Positions 49,336 to 58,143 of a stretch of DNA of 64,000 nt are shown piece after piece (the first letter of the stretch is position 1; each line of letters begins with the position of its first letter). Source of the DNA: Falsiroseomonas ponticola (GTDB lineage: Bacteria; Pseudomonadota; Alphaproteobacteria; Acetobacterales; Acetobacteraceae). The stretch lies in NCBI RefSeq assembly GCF_016805305.1, contig NZ_JAERQN010000015.1:1-64000 (forward strand), read 5' to 3'. Under the pieces are notes generated by a model that did no database searches, was not told where the DNA came from, and was given only the letters and a program-made list of their open reading frames with translations. The position numbers and the translations under genes were made by a program.

Positions 49336-49925
49336 GCGTCGATGCCCTTGGCCAGGGCCAGCACCACCGCGGTGAGCTGCGCGCGGAGGTCGGGCAGCGG
49401 CGTCTCCTCCAGCTTCTCCTCGAGGCCGAGGGCGACGATGCCGTGCACGGCGGCGAAGATGGTGCGCGCCAGCGCCTGCCGCGCCGGCGCCGCCGCCCGC
49501 GGCACCAGGGCGGCGAGCGGCCCCTCCACATGGCGGAACAGCCGGGCGCGCTGGGCGCGGTAGGCCTCCGGCACCGCGGCATCCGGCGGCAGGCGGTGTT
49601 CGAACAGCGCGGCCCAGCGCGGGCGATGCGCGGCCGCCCAGTCGAGATAGGCGAGGGAGAGGGCGAGCAGCTGCCGCGCCGGGTCCTCCCCCTGCCCGGC
49701 GGCGGCGGCCACCGCCGCATCCAGCAGGCCCAGCGTCCGCGCCTGCACGGCGTAGATCAGCGCGTCGAGGTCCGGGAAGTGGAGGTAGATGGCGCCGAGG
49801 GAGCACCCGGCCTCCTTCGCCAGGTCGCGCGCCTTCAGCGCGGCGAGGCCGCCCTCGGCGATCCGGCGCTCGGCGATGTCGGTCAGGGCGGCGCGCAGCG
49901 CGGCGTGGCGGTCGGCGGTGGACAT
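49332..49925 (-). CDS. TetR-family regulator
   Basis: This 197-residue protein has an N-terminal HTH: RHAALRAALTDIAERRIAEGGLAALKARDLAKEAGCSLGAIYLHFPDLDALIY, with the recognition helix in SLGAIYLHF. The C-terminal ligand domain is typical of TetR_C. It is divergent from a membrane-protein gene, with three copies of the palindrome TGAACN3GTTCA between them, so it probably represses both genes and itself. An upstream ATG at 49937 would add four residues. The ligand is unknown. Confidence 0.9.
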   Translation of the reverse strand: MSTADRHAALRAALTDIAERRIAEGGLAALKARDLAKEAGCSLGAIYLHFPDLDALIYAVQARTLGLLDAAVAAAAGQGEDPARQLLALSLAYLDWAAAHRPRWAALFEHRLPPDAAVPEAYRAQRARLFRHVEGPLAALVPRAAAPARQALARTIFAAVHGIVALGLEEKLEETPLPDLRAQLTAVVLALAKGIDA

Positions 49926-49943
49926 GGGCGGCAGCATAGCAGT

Positions 49944-50010
49944 TGAACGCCGTTCAGAAAACGATTGAACATCGTTCAGGACGATGGCATAGCGCATTGA
50001 ACGTTGTTCA
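49944..50010. promoter_or_regulatory. Three TetR operators (TGAACN3GTTCA)
   Basis: TGAACGCCGTTCA (49944-49956), TGAACATCGTTCA (49966-49978) and TGAACGTTGTTCA (49998-50010) share the palindrome TGAAC-N3-GTTCA. The first two are 22 bp apart (two helical turns) and the third 32 bp further (three turns), so all lie on one face of the helix. The last site directly precedes the AGGAG ribosome site of the divergent membrane gene. Confidence 0.85.
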
Positions 50011-50021
50011 AGGAGCCATCC

Positions 50022-51149
50022 ATGCACCCGATCCTTCCTCCGCCCACCCCCGCCCCCGGCGCGAAGCCGGACCTGCTGGACGGGCTGCGCGACCTGGTCG
50101 TGGCCGTCGCCGGCGTGATCCTGGCCTTCCTGATCCTGGCCGAGGCCAAGTGGTTCGGCCTGCCCTGGCAGGTCGCACAGGTCATCGGGCTGGGGCTGCT
50201 GGCCATCATTCCCGCCACCGTGATGGTCGCGCTGCCGCTGAAGGTGCTGAAGCTGGGCTGCGGGCGGGATGCGCTGCTGCCCTTCGCCATCGTCCATGCG
50301 GTGGCGATCCTCGCCTCCGTCCCGGCCCTGCTCGGCCCCTTCCTGCCGACGGTGCTGATGACCTTCATGCCGGCCATCGGCGCGCTGCTGCTGGTGGCGC
50401 TGAACGCCGCCCTGGCCCTGGCGGTGTGGTGGCCCGCCTTCCTGGTAGCGCGGCTCACGGGGCGGCGGCGCCCGGCGCTGCTGCTGGCCGCGGCCCTCCT
50501 CGCGGCCCTGGCCATCCCGCCGGGCATCGCCTCCCGCCTGGTGGCGGAGCGGGAGGCCGTGGCCCTGCGCGCGGAGGACGTCGCCGGGCGGCTGGAGGGC
50601 GCGGCGCCGCGGCGGCTGGAGATCGCCGTGGCCCCGGTCGCGGAACGCGGCACGCCGCAGCCCTTCCTGGATGCGCGCTGCGACGCGCTGTGCGAGGGGC
50701 TGCTGCGCTCCGGCCAGGTGGATCGGCTGCGCATCACCTGGCAGGCGCCGGATGCACCGCCGCGGAGCGTCACCTACGCCGCTGCCCCGCCCGGGGCCTG
50801 CCGGCCCGCCATCCCCTGCGTCGTCACGGTGGCGGATGAGGCATGGGCGCCCTCCCCCCGGCTGTCGGTGACGGAGGCGCGGCTGCCCGATGACCGGCTT
50901 AGCCGCCGCCTGGTGACGCGCTTCGAGGTCACGCTGCCCGATGAGGAGGGCGAGCGCCTGCTGGCGCGCTCGACCATGGTGCGCAGGGCGGTGATCACCC
51001 TGCCGGTGCTGGTGGACTACAATTGGGTGGACCACCAGACCGCGATCGTCGGCCTCTCACGCAGGCACCACCTGACGAACCCCATCGGGCTGCGCGACCT
51101 GCTCCTCGACACGCTGGGCTATGCCCTGCCCGCCGGGCGGGCTTCCTGA
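50022..51149 (+). CDS. TetR-controlled hypothetical membrane protein
   Basis: This 375-residue protein has about five membrane segments in its N-terminal half (LVVAVAGVILAFLILAEAKWFG; VAQVIGLGLLAIIPATVMVA; LPFAIVHAVAILASVPALLG; LLLVALNAALALAVWWPAFLV; ALLLAAALLAALAIPPG), followed by a soluble domain of about 200 residues with a pair of close cysteines (CDALC). I do not recognise the family. The divergent TetR gene and three operators imply inducible expression, perhaps in response to a small hydrophobic compound. The ATG at 50022 has AGGAG at 50011-50015; a TTG at 50004 is less likely. Confidence 0.75.
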   Translation: MHPILPPPTPAPGAKPDLLDGLRDLVVAVAGVILAFLILAEAKWFGLPWQVAQVIGLGLLAIIPATVMVALPLKVLKLGCGRDALLPFAIVHAVAILASVPALLGPFLPTVLMTFMPAIGALLLVALNAALALAVWWPAFLVARLTGRRRPALLLAAALLAALAIPPGIASRLVAEREAVALRAEDVAGRLEGAAPRRLEIAVAPVAERGTPQPFLDARCDALCEGLLRSGQVDRLRITWQAPDAPPRSVTYAAAPPGACRPAIPCVVTVADEAWAPSPRLSVTEARLPDDRLSRRLVTRFEVTLPDEEGERLLARSTMVRRAVITLPVLVDYNWVDHQTAIVGLSRRHHLTNPIGLRDLLLDTLGYALPAGRAS

Positions 51150-51199
51150 CCGCGCCGCGCGCGGCCATGCTGCGCGCAACACCACCGGGAGGAACCGCC

Positions 51200-52033
51200 A
51201 TGCTCCGACGCAGCCTGCTGGCCGCCGCCGCGCTTGCCGCCGCGCGGCCCATCCTTCTCCCTGGGGCCTTCGCCCAGCCCGCCGATGCCGCGACGCGGGC
51301 GCAGCTCCTCCCCACCGGGCGGCTCCGCGTCGGCATCGGCGTCGGCCCCGCGGCCTCCGCCTTCTGGGCCATGCGCCAGCCCGATGGCTCGGCGCGCGGC
51401 GTGACCGTGGCGCTGGCGCAGGAAGCCGCGAACCGCCTCGGCGTGCCGCTCGACCTGCTGCTGCTGAACTCCTCCGGCGAGGTGGTGGAGGCCGGTGCCA
51501 TCGCCGAGCCGCGCTGGGACCTCTCCTTCATGCCGGTCGATGCGGAGCGCGTGGCGCGGCTCGATTTCGGGCCGGACTACTACCTCTCCACCAGCACCTA
51601 CCTGGCGCCGGCGGGCAGCCCGCTCATCAGCGTTGCGCAGGCGAACACGCCCGGCATCCGCCTCTGGGGCGTCGCCAACACCACCACCATCCGCGCCAGC
51701 CAGCGCCACGCGCCGCAGGCCACCCACACCGCCGCCGCCAGCCTGGACCAGGTGATGGCCGCGATCGCGCGGGGGGAGGTCGATGGCGTGGCGCTGGGGC
51801 GCGAATCGCTGGACAGCCTGCTGCCCCGCCTGCCCGGCGCGCGGATCCTGGACGGGCATTTCCACGCGCTCGGCACCGCCATCGTCGTGCCGCGCAACCG
51901 GCCGCTCTCCCACGCCTGGGCCACCGCCTTCATCGAAAGCGCCAAGGCCGATGGCACGGTGCGGCGCGCGCTGGATGCGATGTCCATCGCCGGCCCGGTG
52001 GCGCCGGCGGGCAGCCGCACCGCGGGGGCCTGA
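51200..52033 (+). CDS. ABC-type amino-acid-binding protein (SBP family 3)
   Basis: This 277-residue protein has a signal peptide (MLRRSLLAAAALAAARPILL, cut after AFAQ) and then LPTGRLRVGIGVGPAASAFW, a G-V-T-V-A-L-A-Q-E-A block, VDAERVARLDFGPDYYLSTSTYLAPAGS and VDGVALGRESLDSLL. It binds amino acids or related acids. No permease or ATPase genes adjoin. GGAGG precedes the ATG at 51200, which fixes the start. It is followed by two CBS-domain genes on the same strand, with no obvious functional link. Confidence 0.87.
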   Translation: MLRRSLLAAAALAAARPILLPGAFAQPADAATRAQLLPTGRLRVGIGVGPAASAFWAMRQPDGSARGVTVALAQEAANRLGVPLDLLLLNSSGEVVEAGAIAEPRWDLSFMPVDAERVARLDFGPDYYLSTSTYLAPAGSPLISVAQANTPGIRLWGVANTTTIRASQRHAPQATHTAAASLDQVMAAIARGEVDGVALGRESLDSLLPRLPGARILDGHFHALGTAIVVPRNRPLSHAWATAFIESAKADGTVRRALDAMSIAGPVAPAGSRTAGA

Positions 52034-52122
52034 ATCGATGTTGCAAACCGGTGACGCGGAAGGATACACCGCCCGCGGTTGAGCAAGGCGACAGCATCGT
52101 TCGCAGGGAAGGACCCCGGACC

Positions 52123-52569
52123 ATGTCGATCGCCCCCTCCGTGGCCAATGTGCTGCGTCACAAAGGAAACGCCGTCATCAGCGTCCGGCCGGACACCACG
52201 GCGGGCGATGCCGCGCGGCTGCTCGCGGGCCATGGCATCGGCGCGCTGCTGGTGCGCGATGGCGCGGGCGGCATCCTCGGCCTGCTGTCGGAAGCCGATA
52301 TCGTCCGCGCCGTCGCGGTGCGGCCGCGCGGCGTCGCGGGGCTCGACGTCGCCGCGCTGATGCTGCGCGACCCGGTGCTGGTCGGGCCGGACACCTCCAT
52401 CCCCGCCGCGATCGAGCTGCTGGCCGATGGCGCGCAGCGCCACCTGCCGGTGGTGGATGGCGGGGGCGTGCTGGTCGGCATCCTCGGCCTGGCCGACCTC
52501 GTCCACCACCGCGGCGCGACGGATGGCGATCGCCGCTCCGCCGCGCGGCCGCCCGTCCGGCTGCACTGA
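52123..52569 (+). CDS. CBS-domain pair protein
   Basis: This 148-residue protein is made of two CBS motifs (about 10-65: AVISVRPDTTAGDAARLLAGHGIGALLVRD; 78-130: MLRDPVLVGPDTSIPAAIELL, then HLPVVDGGGVLVGILGLADLV). CBS pairs bind adenine nucleotides and sense energy state, usually controlling a partner enzyme or channel. It is followed 127 bp later by a second protein of the same type, which suggests duplication. A separate promoter is likely because the gap to the upstream gene is about 90 bp. Confidence 0.92.
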   Translation: MSIAPSVANVLRHKGNAVISVRPDTTAGDAARLLAGHGIGALLVRDGAGGILGLLSEADIVRAVAVRPRGVAGLDVAALMLRDPVLVGPDTSIPAAIELLADGAQRHLPVVDGGGVLVGILGLADLVHHRGATDGDRRSAARPPVRLH

Positions 52570-52696
52570 TACCCATCCCTCGAGATTTCCGCCGGAAATC
52601 GACAGACCCGAACATTGCGGAAGCGTGAACCCTCCCGATATGCGCTGGGCGGAGGGGAACGCACACCAAGGACCGGCGCAGGGAGCGCTCATCACC

Positions 52697-53140
52697 ATGA
52701 ACATCGAAGCCGTCTTGCGGCTGACGAGCCATGGGGTCATCTCGGTGACGCCGGAAAGTCCGGTGGCGGAAGCCGCGAGGTTGATCGCCGCGCACCGCAT
52801 CGGCGCCGTGGTGGTGCAGGACCGCGGCGGCAATGCCATCGGCCTGCTCTCCGAATTCGACATCGTCCGCATCGTCGCCGAACGCCGCGCCGGCATCCGT
52901 GGCCTGGCGGCGGAGGATGCGATGCGCCGCACCCCCATCTCCGTCCTGCCCGATACCAGCGTGGCCGACGCCATCGCGCTGATGGCGGAAGGCGATCTGC
53001 GCCACCTGCCCGTCTGCGCGGCGGATGGAAGGCTGATCGGCCTGGTCGGGCTGCGGGACCTGCTGCGCCACCGCCCGGACCCCGCCGCCCATCCCGGCGC
53101 CGCGGAAGGCCAGGACAACAGCCGGGCCTATGTGAACTAG
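52697..53140 (+). CDS. CBS-domain pair protein (second)
   Basis: This 147-residue protein has two CBS motifs (GVISVTPESPVAEAARLIAAHRIGAVVVQD; AMRRTPISVLPDTSVADAIALM, then HLPVCAADGRLIGLVGLRDLL). It shares size, spacing and order with the protein encoded just upstream and probably arose by tandem duplication, but the N-terminal region and the C-terminal tail differ. It likely senses adenine nucleotides. It ends 70 bp before a TctC receptor gene. Confidence 0.92.
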   Translation: MNIEAVLRLTSHGVISVTPESPVAEAARLIAAHRIGAVVVQDRGGNAIGLLSEFDIVRIVAERRAGIRGLAAEDAMRRTPISVLPDTSVADAIALMAEGDLRHLPVCAADGRLIGLVGLRDLLRHRPDPAAHPGAAEGQDNSRAYVN

Positions 53141-53210
53141 CCGCGGCGCGGGATTTGCTGGCGGGGGCATGGGACCCGCGCTGGCGGGCCCGCCTTCCGG
53201 GAGACGCCTG

Positions 53211-54191
53211 ATGATGCGACGCCGCCTGCTGCTCGGCACCCTTGCCGCGCCCCTTCTCACCCCTGCCCTGGCGCGCGCCCAGGCCGCGCCCTGGGCGCCG
53301 GACCGCCCGATCCGCCTGCTGATCGGCTTCCCGCCCGGCGGTGCCTCCGATGCCGCCGTTCGCATCATCCAGCCCAGGCTTTCGGCACTGCTCGGCCAGT
53401 CCGTCGTGGTGGACAACCGCGCCGGCGCCGGCGGCAACCTGGCGGCGGAAGCCGCGGCGAGGAGCGCGCCGGATGGCACCACCCTCGTCTCCGCCAATAT
53501 CGGCACGCTGGCGGTGAACCCGGCGCTGGTGCGGCAGATGCCCTTCCACCCCGTGAACGACCTGGCGCCGCTGTCGCTGATCTTCAACGCGACCAATGTG
53601 CTGGTCGTCCCGGCATCCCGCCCCTGGCGCAGCGTGGCGGAGCTGGTGGCGGCGGCGAAGGCGCGGCCGGACACCATCACCTACGGCACCGGCGGCGTCG
53701 GATCGCCCGGCCATCTCTGCGGCATCCTGCTGGACAAGATCGCGGGCACCCGCACCGTCCCCGTCCCCTATCGCGGCGGCGGGCCGCAGATGCTGGGGCT
53801 GGTCGCCGGGGAGCATGACTTCTCCTTCTCCCCCATGGGCACCGTCACCACCCATATCGCCGCCGGCACCATCCGGGCGCTGGGCGTCTCCACCCGCGGC
53901 CGGGCGCCGGAACTGCCGGAGGTGCCGACGATGATCGAGGCCGGGCTGCCGGGCTACGAGGTGCTGAACTGGGACGGCATCCTGGTGCCGCGCGCGACGC
54001 CGGCGCCGATCCGCCAGCGCCTGGGCGACGTCATCCGCCAGGTGCTGGCGGAGCCGGAGATCGTGGCGGAATTCGCCAAGCGCGGCCTGACGCCCCGCCC
54101 GACCAGCGAGGAAGCCTTCGCCGCGCAGCTCGCCGCCGACAGCGAGACCTGGCAGGGCCTGATCCGCGCCGCCGGGATCGAGCCGAGCTGA
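53211..54191 (+). CDS. Tripartite tricarboxylate transporter (Bug/TctC) receptor
   Basis: This 326-residue protein starts with a signal peptide (MMRRRLLLGTLAAPLLTPAL, cut after ARAQ) and then APDRPIRLLIGFPPGGASDAAVR, VVVDNRAGAGGNLAAEAAARSAPDG, the carboxylate-binding region, and VPVPYRGGGPQMLGLVAGEH. It is the third orphan Bug receptor in the window; no TctA/TctB is present. A good intrinsic terminator follows directly after the stop, so this is a single-gene unit. Confidence 0.93.
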   Translation: MMRRRLLLGTLAAPLLTPALARAQAAPWAPDRPIRLLIGFPPGGASDAAVRIIQPRLSALLGQSVVVDNRAGAGGNLAAEAAARSAPDGTTLVSANIGTLAVNPALVRQMPFHPVNDLAPLSLIFNATNVLVVPASRPWRSVAELVAAAKARPDTITYGTGGVGSPGHLCGILLDKIAGTRTVPVPYRGGGPQMLGLVAGEHDFSFSPMGTVTTHIAAGTIRALGVSTRGRAPELPEVPTMIEAGLPGYEVLNWDGILVPRATPAPIRQRLGDVIRQVLAEPEIVAEFAKRGLTPRPTSEEAFAAQLAADSETWQGLIRAAGIEPS

Positions 54192-54197
54192 AACGGG

Positions 54198-54234
54198 AAG
54201 GCCCGGGCGTTCATGCCGCCCGGGCCTTCTTTCA
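54198..54234 (+). terminator. Intrinsic terminator after the TctC gene
   Basis: AAGGCCCGGGCG (54198-54209) pairs with CGCCCGGGCCTT (54217-54228) over a 7-nt loop, followed by CTTTC. It starts six bases past the stop at 54191. It is the clearest intrinsic terminator in the window. Confidence 0.85.
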
Positions 54235-54294
54235 TCGCCGTCATCTGGGTGTCACAACCCGGGATTGCCGCAACTCGCGCCCCGGTTGCGGGTG

Positions 54295-54885
54295 TCAGGT
54301 GGGCTGGACAGCGGCCCGGCGCCGGCGGAGCCACCAGCGCACCAGGAAGAAGCCCAGCACGCTGAAGGCCACGGCGCCGATCGCCCAGAAGATGTTCTCC
54401 GCCCCCAGCCAGGCGCCCAGGAACCAGCCCGCGGCGACGAAGGAGGAGGCCCAGACGCCGGCGCCGATGAAGTTCAGCAGCGCGAAGCGGCGATAGGACA
54501 GCCCCGCCATGCCGCAGGCCGCGGCCGCCACGTTGCGGATGCCGTAGAGGAAGCGGAAACTGAGGATGAAGGCGGTGCCGTAGCGGTGCAGCAGCACGGC
54601 CGCGCGTTCGAAATGCGCCCGCGCCTTGGGCCGCTTTTCCAGCAGTCGGGGGCCGAATTTCCAGCCGAGGTAGAACCAGCACTGGTCCCCGCAGAAGGAT
54701 CCGAGCCAGGCCGAGACCATCAGCATCCAGGGATCGATCAGGCCGGTCGCGGCACCCACCGCCGCCGCCGCGATCACGAAGGTCTCGCCTTCGAGGAACG
54801 CCCACAGGAACACACCGAGATAGGCGAGTGAGCCCCAATCCTCCCAGATCTCTGCCAATCCTGCTCTCCCGCTCGTGATGAGCAT
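54295..54885 (-). CDS. DedA-family membrane protein
   Basis: This 196-residue protein has LGVFLWAFLEGETFVIAAAAVGAATGLIDPWMLMVSAWLGSFCGDQCWFYLGWKFG, a re-entrant loop with the acidic motif typical of DedA, FRFLYGIRNVAAAACG, a conserved arginine region, and a basic tail. DedA proteins move phospholipids (PE, C55-P) across the inner membrane and affect membrane energy. An upstream ATG (54918) adds 11 residues with no similarity. Minus strand, convergent with the TctC gene. Confidence 0.88.
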   Translation of the reverse strand: MLITSGRAGLAEIWEDWGSLAYLGVFLWAFLEGETFVIAAAAVGAATGLIDPWMLMVSAWLGSFCGDQCWFYLGWKFGPRLLEKRPKARAHFERAAVLLHRYGTAFILSFRFLYGIRNVAAAACGMAGLSYRRFALLNFIGAGVWASSFVAAGWFLGAWLGAENIFWAIGAVAFSVLGFFLVRWWLRRRRAAVQPT

Positions 54886-54976
54886 GCCTGATATGCAGGA
54901 TGATGAAAAGACATCCAAGAATGATTAATGGGGTGTCACGAAAAAGACAGGATTCGGAACGGCCCCGTCCAGGCGC

Positions 54977-57900
54977 TCAGAATTCGTAGCGCAGCCGCGC
55001 CGTGCCGCCCAGGCTGGTCACGTTGCCGCCGAACTCGCCCTCCATCCGGCTGTGCAGGGTGATGCGGTCGGCCAGCGTCAGCTCCACCCCCGCCCCCACC
55101 AGCGCCGCGTTCCGGTCCGGCCGCGCGCCCGTCGCCACGAAGCTGGTGCTGCGCTCCCCCGCGAAGTTGGAGAGCATGCCCGCCTCCCGGTCCAGGTAAT
55201 GCGCCCAGGCCAGCCGCCCCACCAGCCGCAGGTTCAGGCCGAGCGACCGGCCCAGCAGGTTGGACCGGCCGACCTCGTATTCGCCGCCCAGGCCGATCTC
55301 GGTCCGCGTCGTCGCCTGGGTGCTGGGCCGCACCGTCAGCGCCGCCGCCGCCGCGCCGCCCGTGGCGGTTTCCGCATAGCCGTCGCTGCGGGTCCAATGG
55401 CCCTGGTAGGCGAAGGCGGGGATGGGGGTGAAGGCGCCGATCTTCGCCATCTCATAGGCGGCCTCGATCCGGGTGGACCAGGTCTGCGGCACCGTCTCCG
55501 CCCGCGCGGCGCCGTTCAGGTAGCTGAGCGACCGGCTGGTATCCGCCTCCATCCGCGTATGGCTGCCGGCGAAGCCCAGGAAGAGCGGCCCGAACCAGTG
55601 GGAGCCGAAGAGGCCGCCCTGCACCACCTCCCCGCTCGCGCGGCCGAGCCCGCCATCCAGCGTCGCCTCCCCCTGCCCGCCCGCCAGGGCGAAGCCGAGG
55701 GTGGTGCCGGCGCCGAGCCGCATGTCGGTGCCGACCGCGCTGCCGGCATTGCGGGTCTGCCGCGTGGCGGAGCCCACCGCCCCTTCCCCGGCATTGCGCC
55801 CATAGCCGCCCAGCGCCGCGACCCAGACGGAATAGGGCTGGTCGGAGGACCATTCCCCCCGCCGCAGCCGCGACCCGTCCAGCATCGCCGCCAGGAACTG
55901 GGACGCGGCCTGCCGCGTGATGGCCGCCGGCGCCGTCCCGACCTCCCCGGTCAGCTGGTTGGTGGCGGCGCGGGTCTGGCCGGCGGGCGCGTTCAGCACG
56001 TTGAAGAAGGGGTTGGCGTCGCCGCCGCGCGTGTCGATGGCGGTGACGACGTTGACCACGTTGGTGGGCGTGTCCGGTGCCAGGGTCGGCGTCAGCGCCT
56101 GGGGTTGCAGCACCAGCGACACGCCGGTCGGCGTCAGCGCGATCAGCGGGTTCACGCCGGCGCCGAAGCTGCCCTGGGTGAGCACCGCATCGAAGGCGCC
56201 GGTCCGCCCGCCCGTGGCGTTCACCAGCACGAAGGGGGTGTTGAAGCTGAAGCTGGTGCCGATCGGCACCAGGCGCAGCGTGCCCGCCAGCGTCGCGGTG
56301 CCGGTCACGTTGATGCGGTCCGCCGCCGCGCCCTGCACCTCCATCACCGTCACGGACCCGCGCTGCAGCACCAGGTTGCCCGCCACGCTGAGCGTGCCGA
56401 TGGAATTGCCCGGGGAGATGGTGCCCGCCACCGTGGTGGACCCCACCGTCCCCGTGCCGCCGAGCAGGCCCCCCGCCTCCACCGAGACCGGGGAGGCGAT
56501 GCTGCCATTCACCAGCAGGGCCCCCGACCGCACGGTGGTGGTGCCGGTATGGGTGCTGATGCCGGACAGGGTCAGCCGCGCGCCGTTGTCGATCAGCAAC
56601 CGCCCGCCCGTCCCGCCCTCCACCCCGCCATCGGTGATGCTGCCGGCGAAGGTGCCGCTGCCGCCCGTCACGGCCAGCTGGCTGGCGCCCAGGCGCACCG
56701 TGCCGGCGCCGGACAGCCCAGCGATGCTGGTGCCGGGCAGGGTGACGCCGGAGATGTCGAAGCTCGTCCCCGCGCCGACGCTGACCGCGCTGCTGGCGAT
56801 GGACCCGGCCCCGGACAGCAGCAGGGACCCGCCCAGGATCTGCGTCGCGCCCGTGAAGCCCTGCGCCGCGGTCAGGGTCAGCGCCCCGCCGCCCTGCTTC
56901 ACCAGGCCGCCGGCGCCGCTGATCGTGCCGCCATAGGTCACGGCATCGGAGCGGTTGAAGCCCAGCACGGTGCGCCCGGCCAGCGCGACATTGCCCGCGA
57001 TGCTGCCGGTGGTGCCCCCGTTGCCGACGGTCAGCGACCCGCCCTGCACGGTGATGAGGCCGGTCAGGCTGCTGGTGCCGGTCAGCACCCGCGTATCCTC
57101 ATCGACGAAGACCAGGTTGCCGGTGCCGGTGATGTCCACCGGCAGCGCCCCGCCCTCCACCCGCAGGATCGTCAGCGTGCCCGTGCCGAAGGTCTCGATC
57201 GTGCCGCCGGTGGCGGACAGCGTGCCGAGGGTGAAGGCCGCCATCGGGCTGGCCGCGCTGCCCATGCGCAGGGCGCTGCCCGCCACCAGGTTGACCCGGG
57301 CGTCGCCACCCGTGGCGCTGCCGAAGACCTGCAGCGCGCTGCCGCCGCCGCCCAGCGTGATCGTCGCCGTGCCGAGCGACCCGCCGGAGCCCACGCGCAG
57401 CAGCCCGCCCGGCGCCATGCCGATGCTGGCATTGCCGAGGCTCGCCGTGCCCGCCGGCCCGGTCATGTTGACGTCGATGGCGGCCGCGTTGGTGACGGTG
57501 GCGTTGCCCAGCGTGGCGGCGCCCAGCAGCGCGATGGGCACGCCGTCGATGGTCGCGGTGCCGGCGCTGGCGGTGCCGGAGAGCTGCAGCAGCGTCGGCC
57601 CGGCCGAGCCGCCGCTGACCGCGGCATTGCCGAGGCTCGCGCCATTGGTCAGCAGCAGCCGCACCGGGCCGCTGGCATCCACCGGGCTCAGCAGGATGGA
57701 AGGCGCGAAGTCCGAGGCATTGGCGATGCCCCCGCCATTCAGCGTGAGCGCGACGTCATTGCCGAAGCCGCCATCGAGGGTGATGGCATAGGCCGGCGCC
57801 CCGGCCTCGAAGGCCAGGGTGCCGAAGGATTGGGAGGCTTCGATGAAGACGCTGGTCGTGCCCGTGGCGCCGAAGGTCGCCGTGCCGGTCGGCACCGAAT

Positions 57901-58042
57901 CGGGCACCCAGTTGCTGGCCGACCCCAGATCCCCGCTGCTGACGCCGTTCCAGGTCCCGTCCTGGGCGGCGGCCTCCGTCGCGACAAGGGCGAGGCAGCC
58001 CAGCAGCGGCGCGAATCCGCCACCCACGCGCAGCCCTGCCAT
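54977..58042 (-). CDS. Autotransporter with C-terminal beta-barrel
   Basis: This 1,021-residue protein has a signal peptide (FAPLLGCLALVATEAAAQ) and a roughly 700-residue passenger rich in glycine, threonine and valine. The passenger contains autotransporter-associated beta-strand repeats (for example TYGGTISGAGGLVKQGGGALTLT; LSGISTHTGTTTVRSGALLVNGSI). The C-terminal 280 residues form the translocator barrel, starting near ASQFLAAMLDGSRLRRGEWSS and ending in the outer-membrane signature LRYEF. It inserts its barrel in the outer membrane and exposes the passenger outside. No protease motif is seen, so adhesion or surface coating is more likely. Confidence 0.92.
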   Translation of the reverse strand: MAGLRVGGGFAPLLGCLALVATEAAAQDGTWNGVSSGDLGSASNWVPDSVPTGTATFGATGTTSVFIEASQSFGTLAFEAGAPAYAITLDGGFGNDVALTLNGGGIANASDFAPSILLSPVDASGPVRLLLTNGASLGNAAVSGGSAGPTLLQLSGTASAGTATIDGVPIALLGAATLGNATVTNAAAIDVNMTGPAGTASLGNASIGMAPGGLLRVGSGGSLGTATITLGGGGSALQVFGSATGGDARVNLVAGSALRMGSAASPMAAFTLGTLSATGGTIETFGTGTLTILRVEGGALPVDITGTGNLVFVDEDTRVLTGTSSLTGLITVQGGSLTVGNGGTTGSIAGNVALAGRTVLGFNRSDAVTYGGTISGAGGLVKQGGGALTLTAAQGFTGATQILGGSLLLSGAGSIASSAVSVGAGTSFDISGVTLPGTSIAGLSGAGTVRLGASQLAVTGGSGTFAGSITDGGVEGGTGGRLLIDNGARLTLSGISTHTGTTTVRSGALLVNGSIASPVSVEAGGLLGGTGTVGSTTVAGTISPGNSIGTLSVAGNLVLQRGSVTVMEVQGAAADRINVTGTATLAGTLRLVPIGTSFSFNTPFVLVNATGGRTGAFDAVLTQGSFGAGVNPLIALTPTGVSLVLQPQALTPTLAPDTPTNVVNVVTAIDTRGGDANPFFNVLNAPAGQTRAATNQLTGEVGTAPAAITRQAASQFLAAMLDGSRLRRGEWSSDQPYSVWVAALGGYGRNAGEGAVGSATRQTRNAGSAVGTDMRLGAGTTLGFALAGGQGEATLDGGLGRASGEVVQGGLFGSHWFGPLFLGFAGSHTRMEADTSRSLSYLNGAARAETVPQTWSTRIEAAYEMAKIGAFTPIPAFAYQGHWTRSDGYAETATGGAAAAALTVRPSTQATTRTEIGLGGEYEVGRSNLLGRSLGLNLRLVGRLAWAHYLDREAGMLSNFAGERSTSFVATGARPDRNAALVGAGVELTLADRITLHSRMEGEFGGNVTSLGGTARLRYEF

Positions 58043-58143
58043 GATCCGTCCCGCCCCCGATTGATCGCGCCCGGCTCAACAACCTTGCGCAACCGGCAGC
58101 TTAATCGGGGAGGCCGCGCGGCGTTAACCAGAATCGACGGAGG

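Noticed and set aside
45685..49806. Minus-strand ORF of 1,373 codons
   Set aside because: It is antisense to the family-5 binding protein, repeat copy 3 and the ABC exporter, all of which have clear families and normal codon use. It is a frame artefact.
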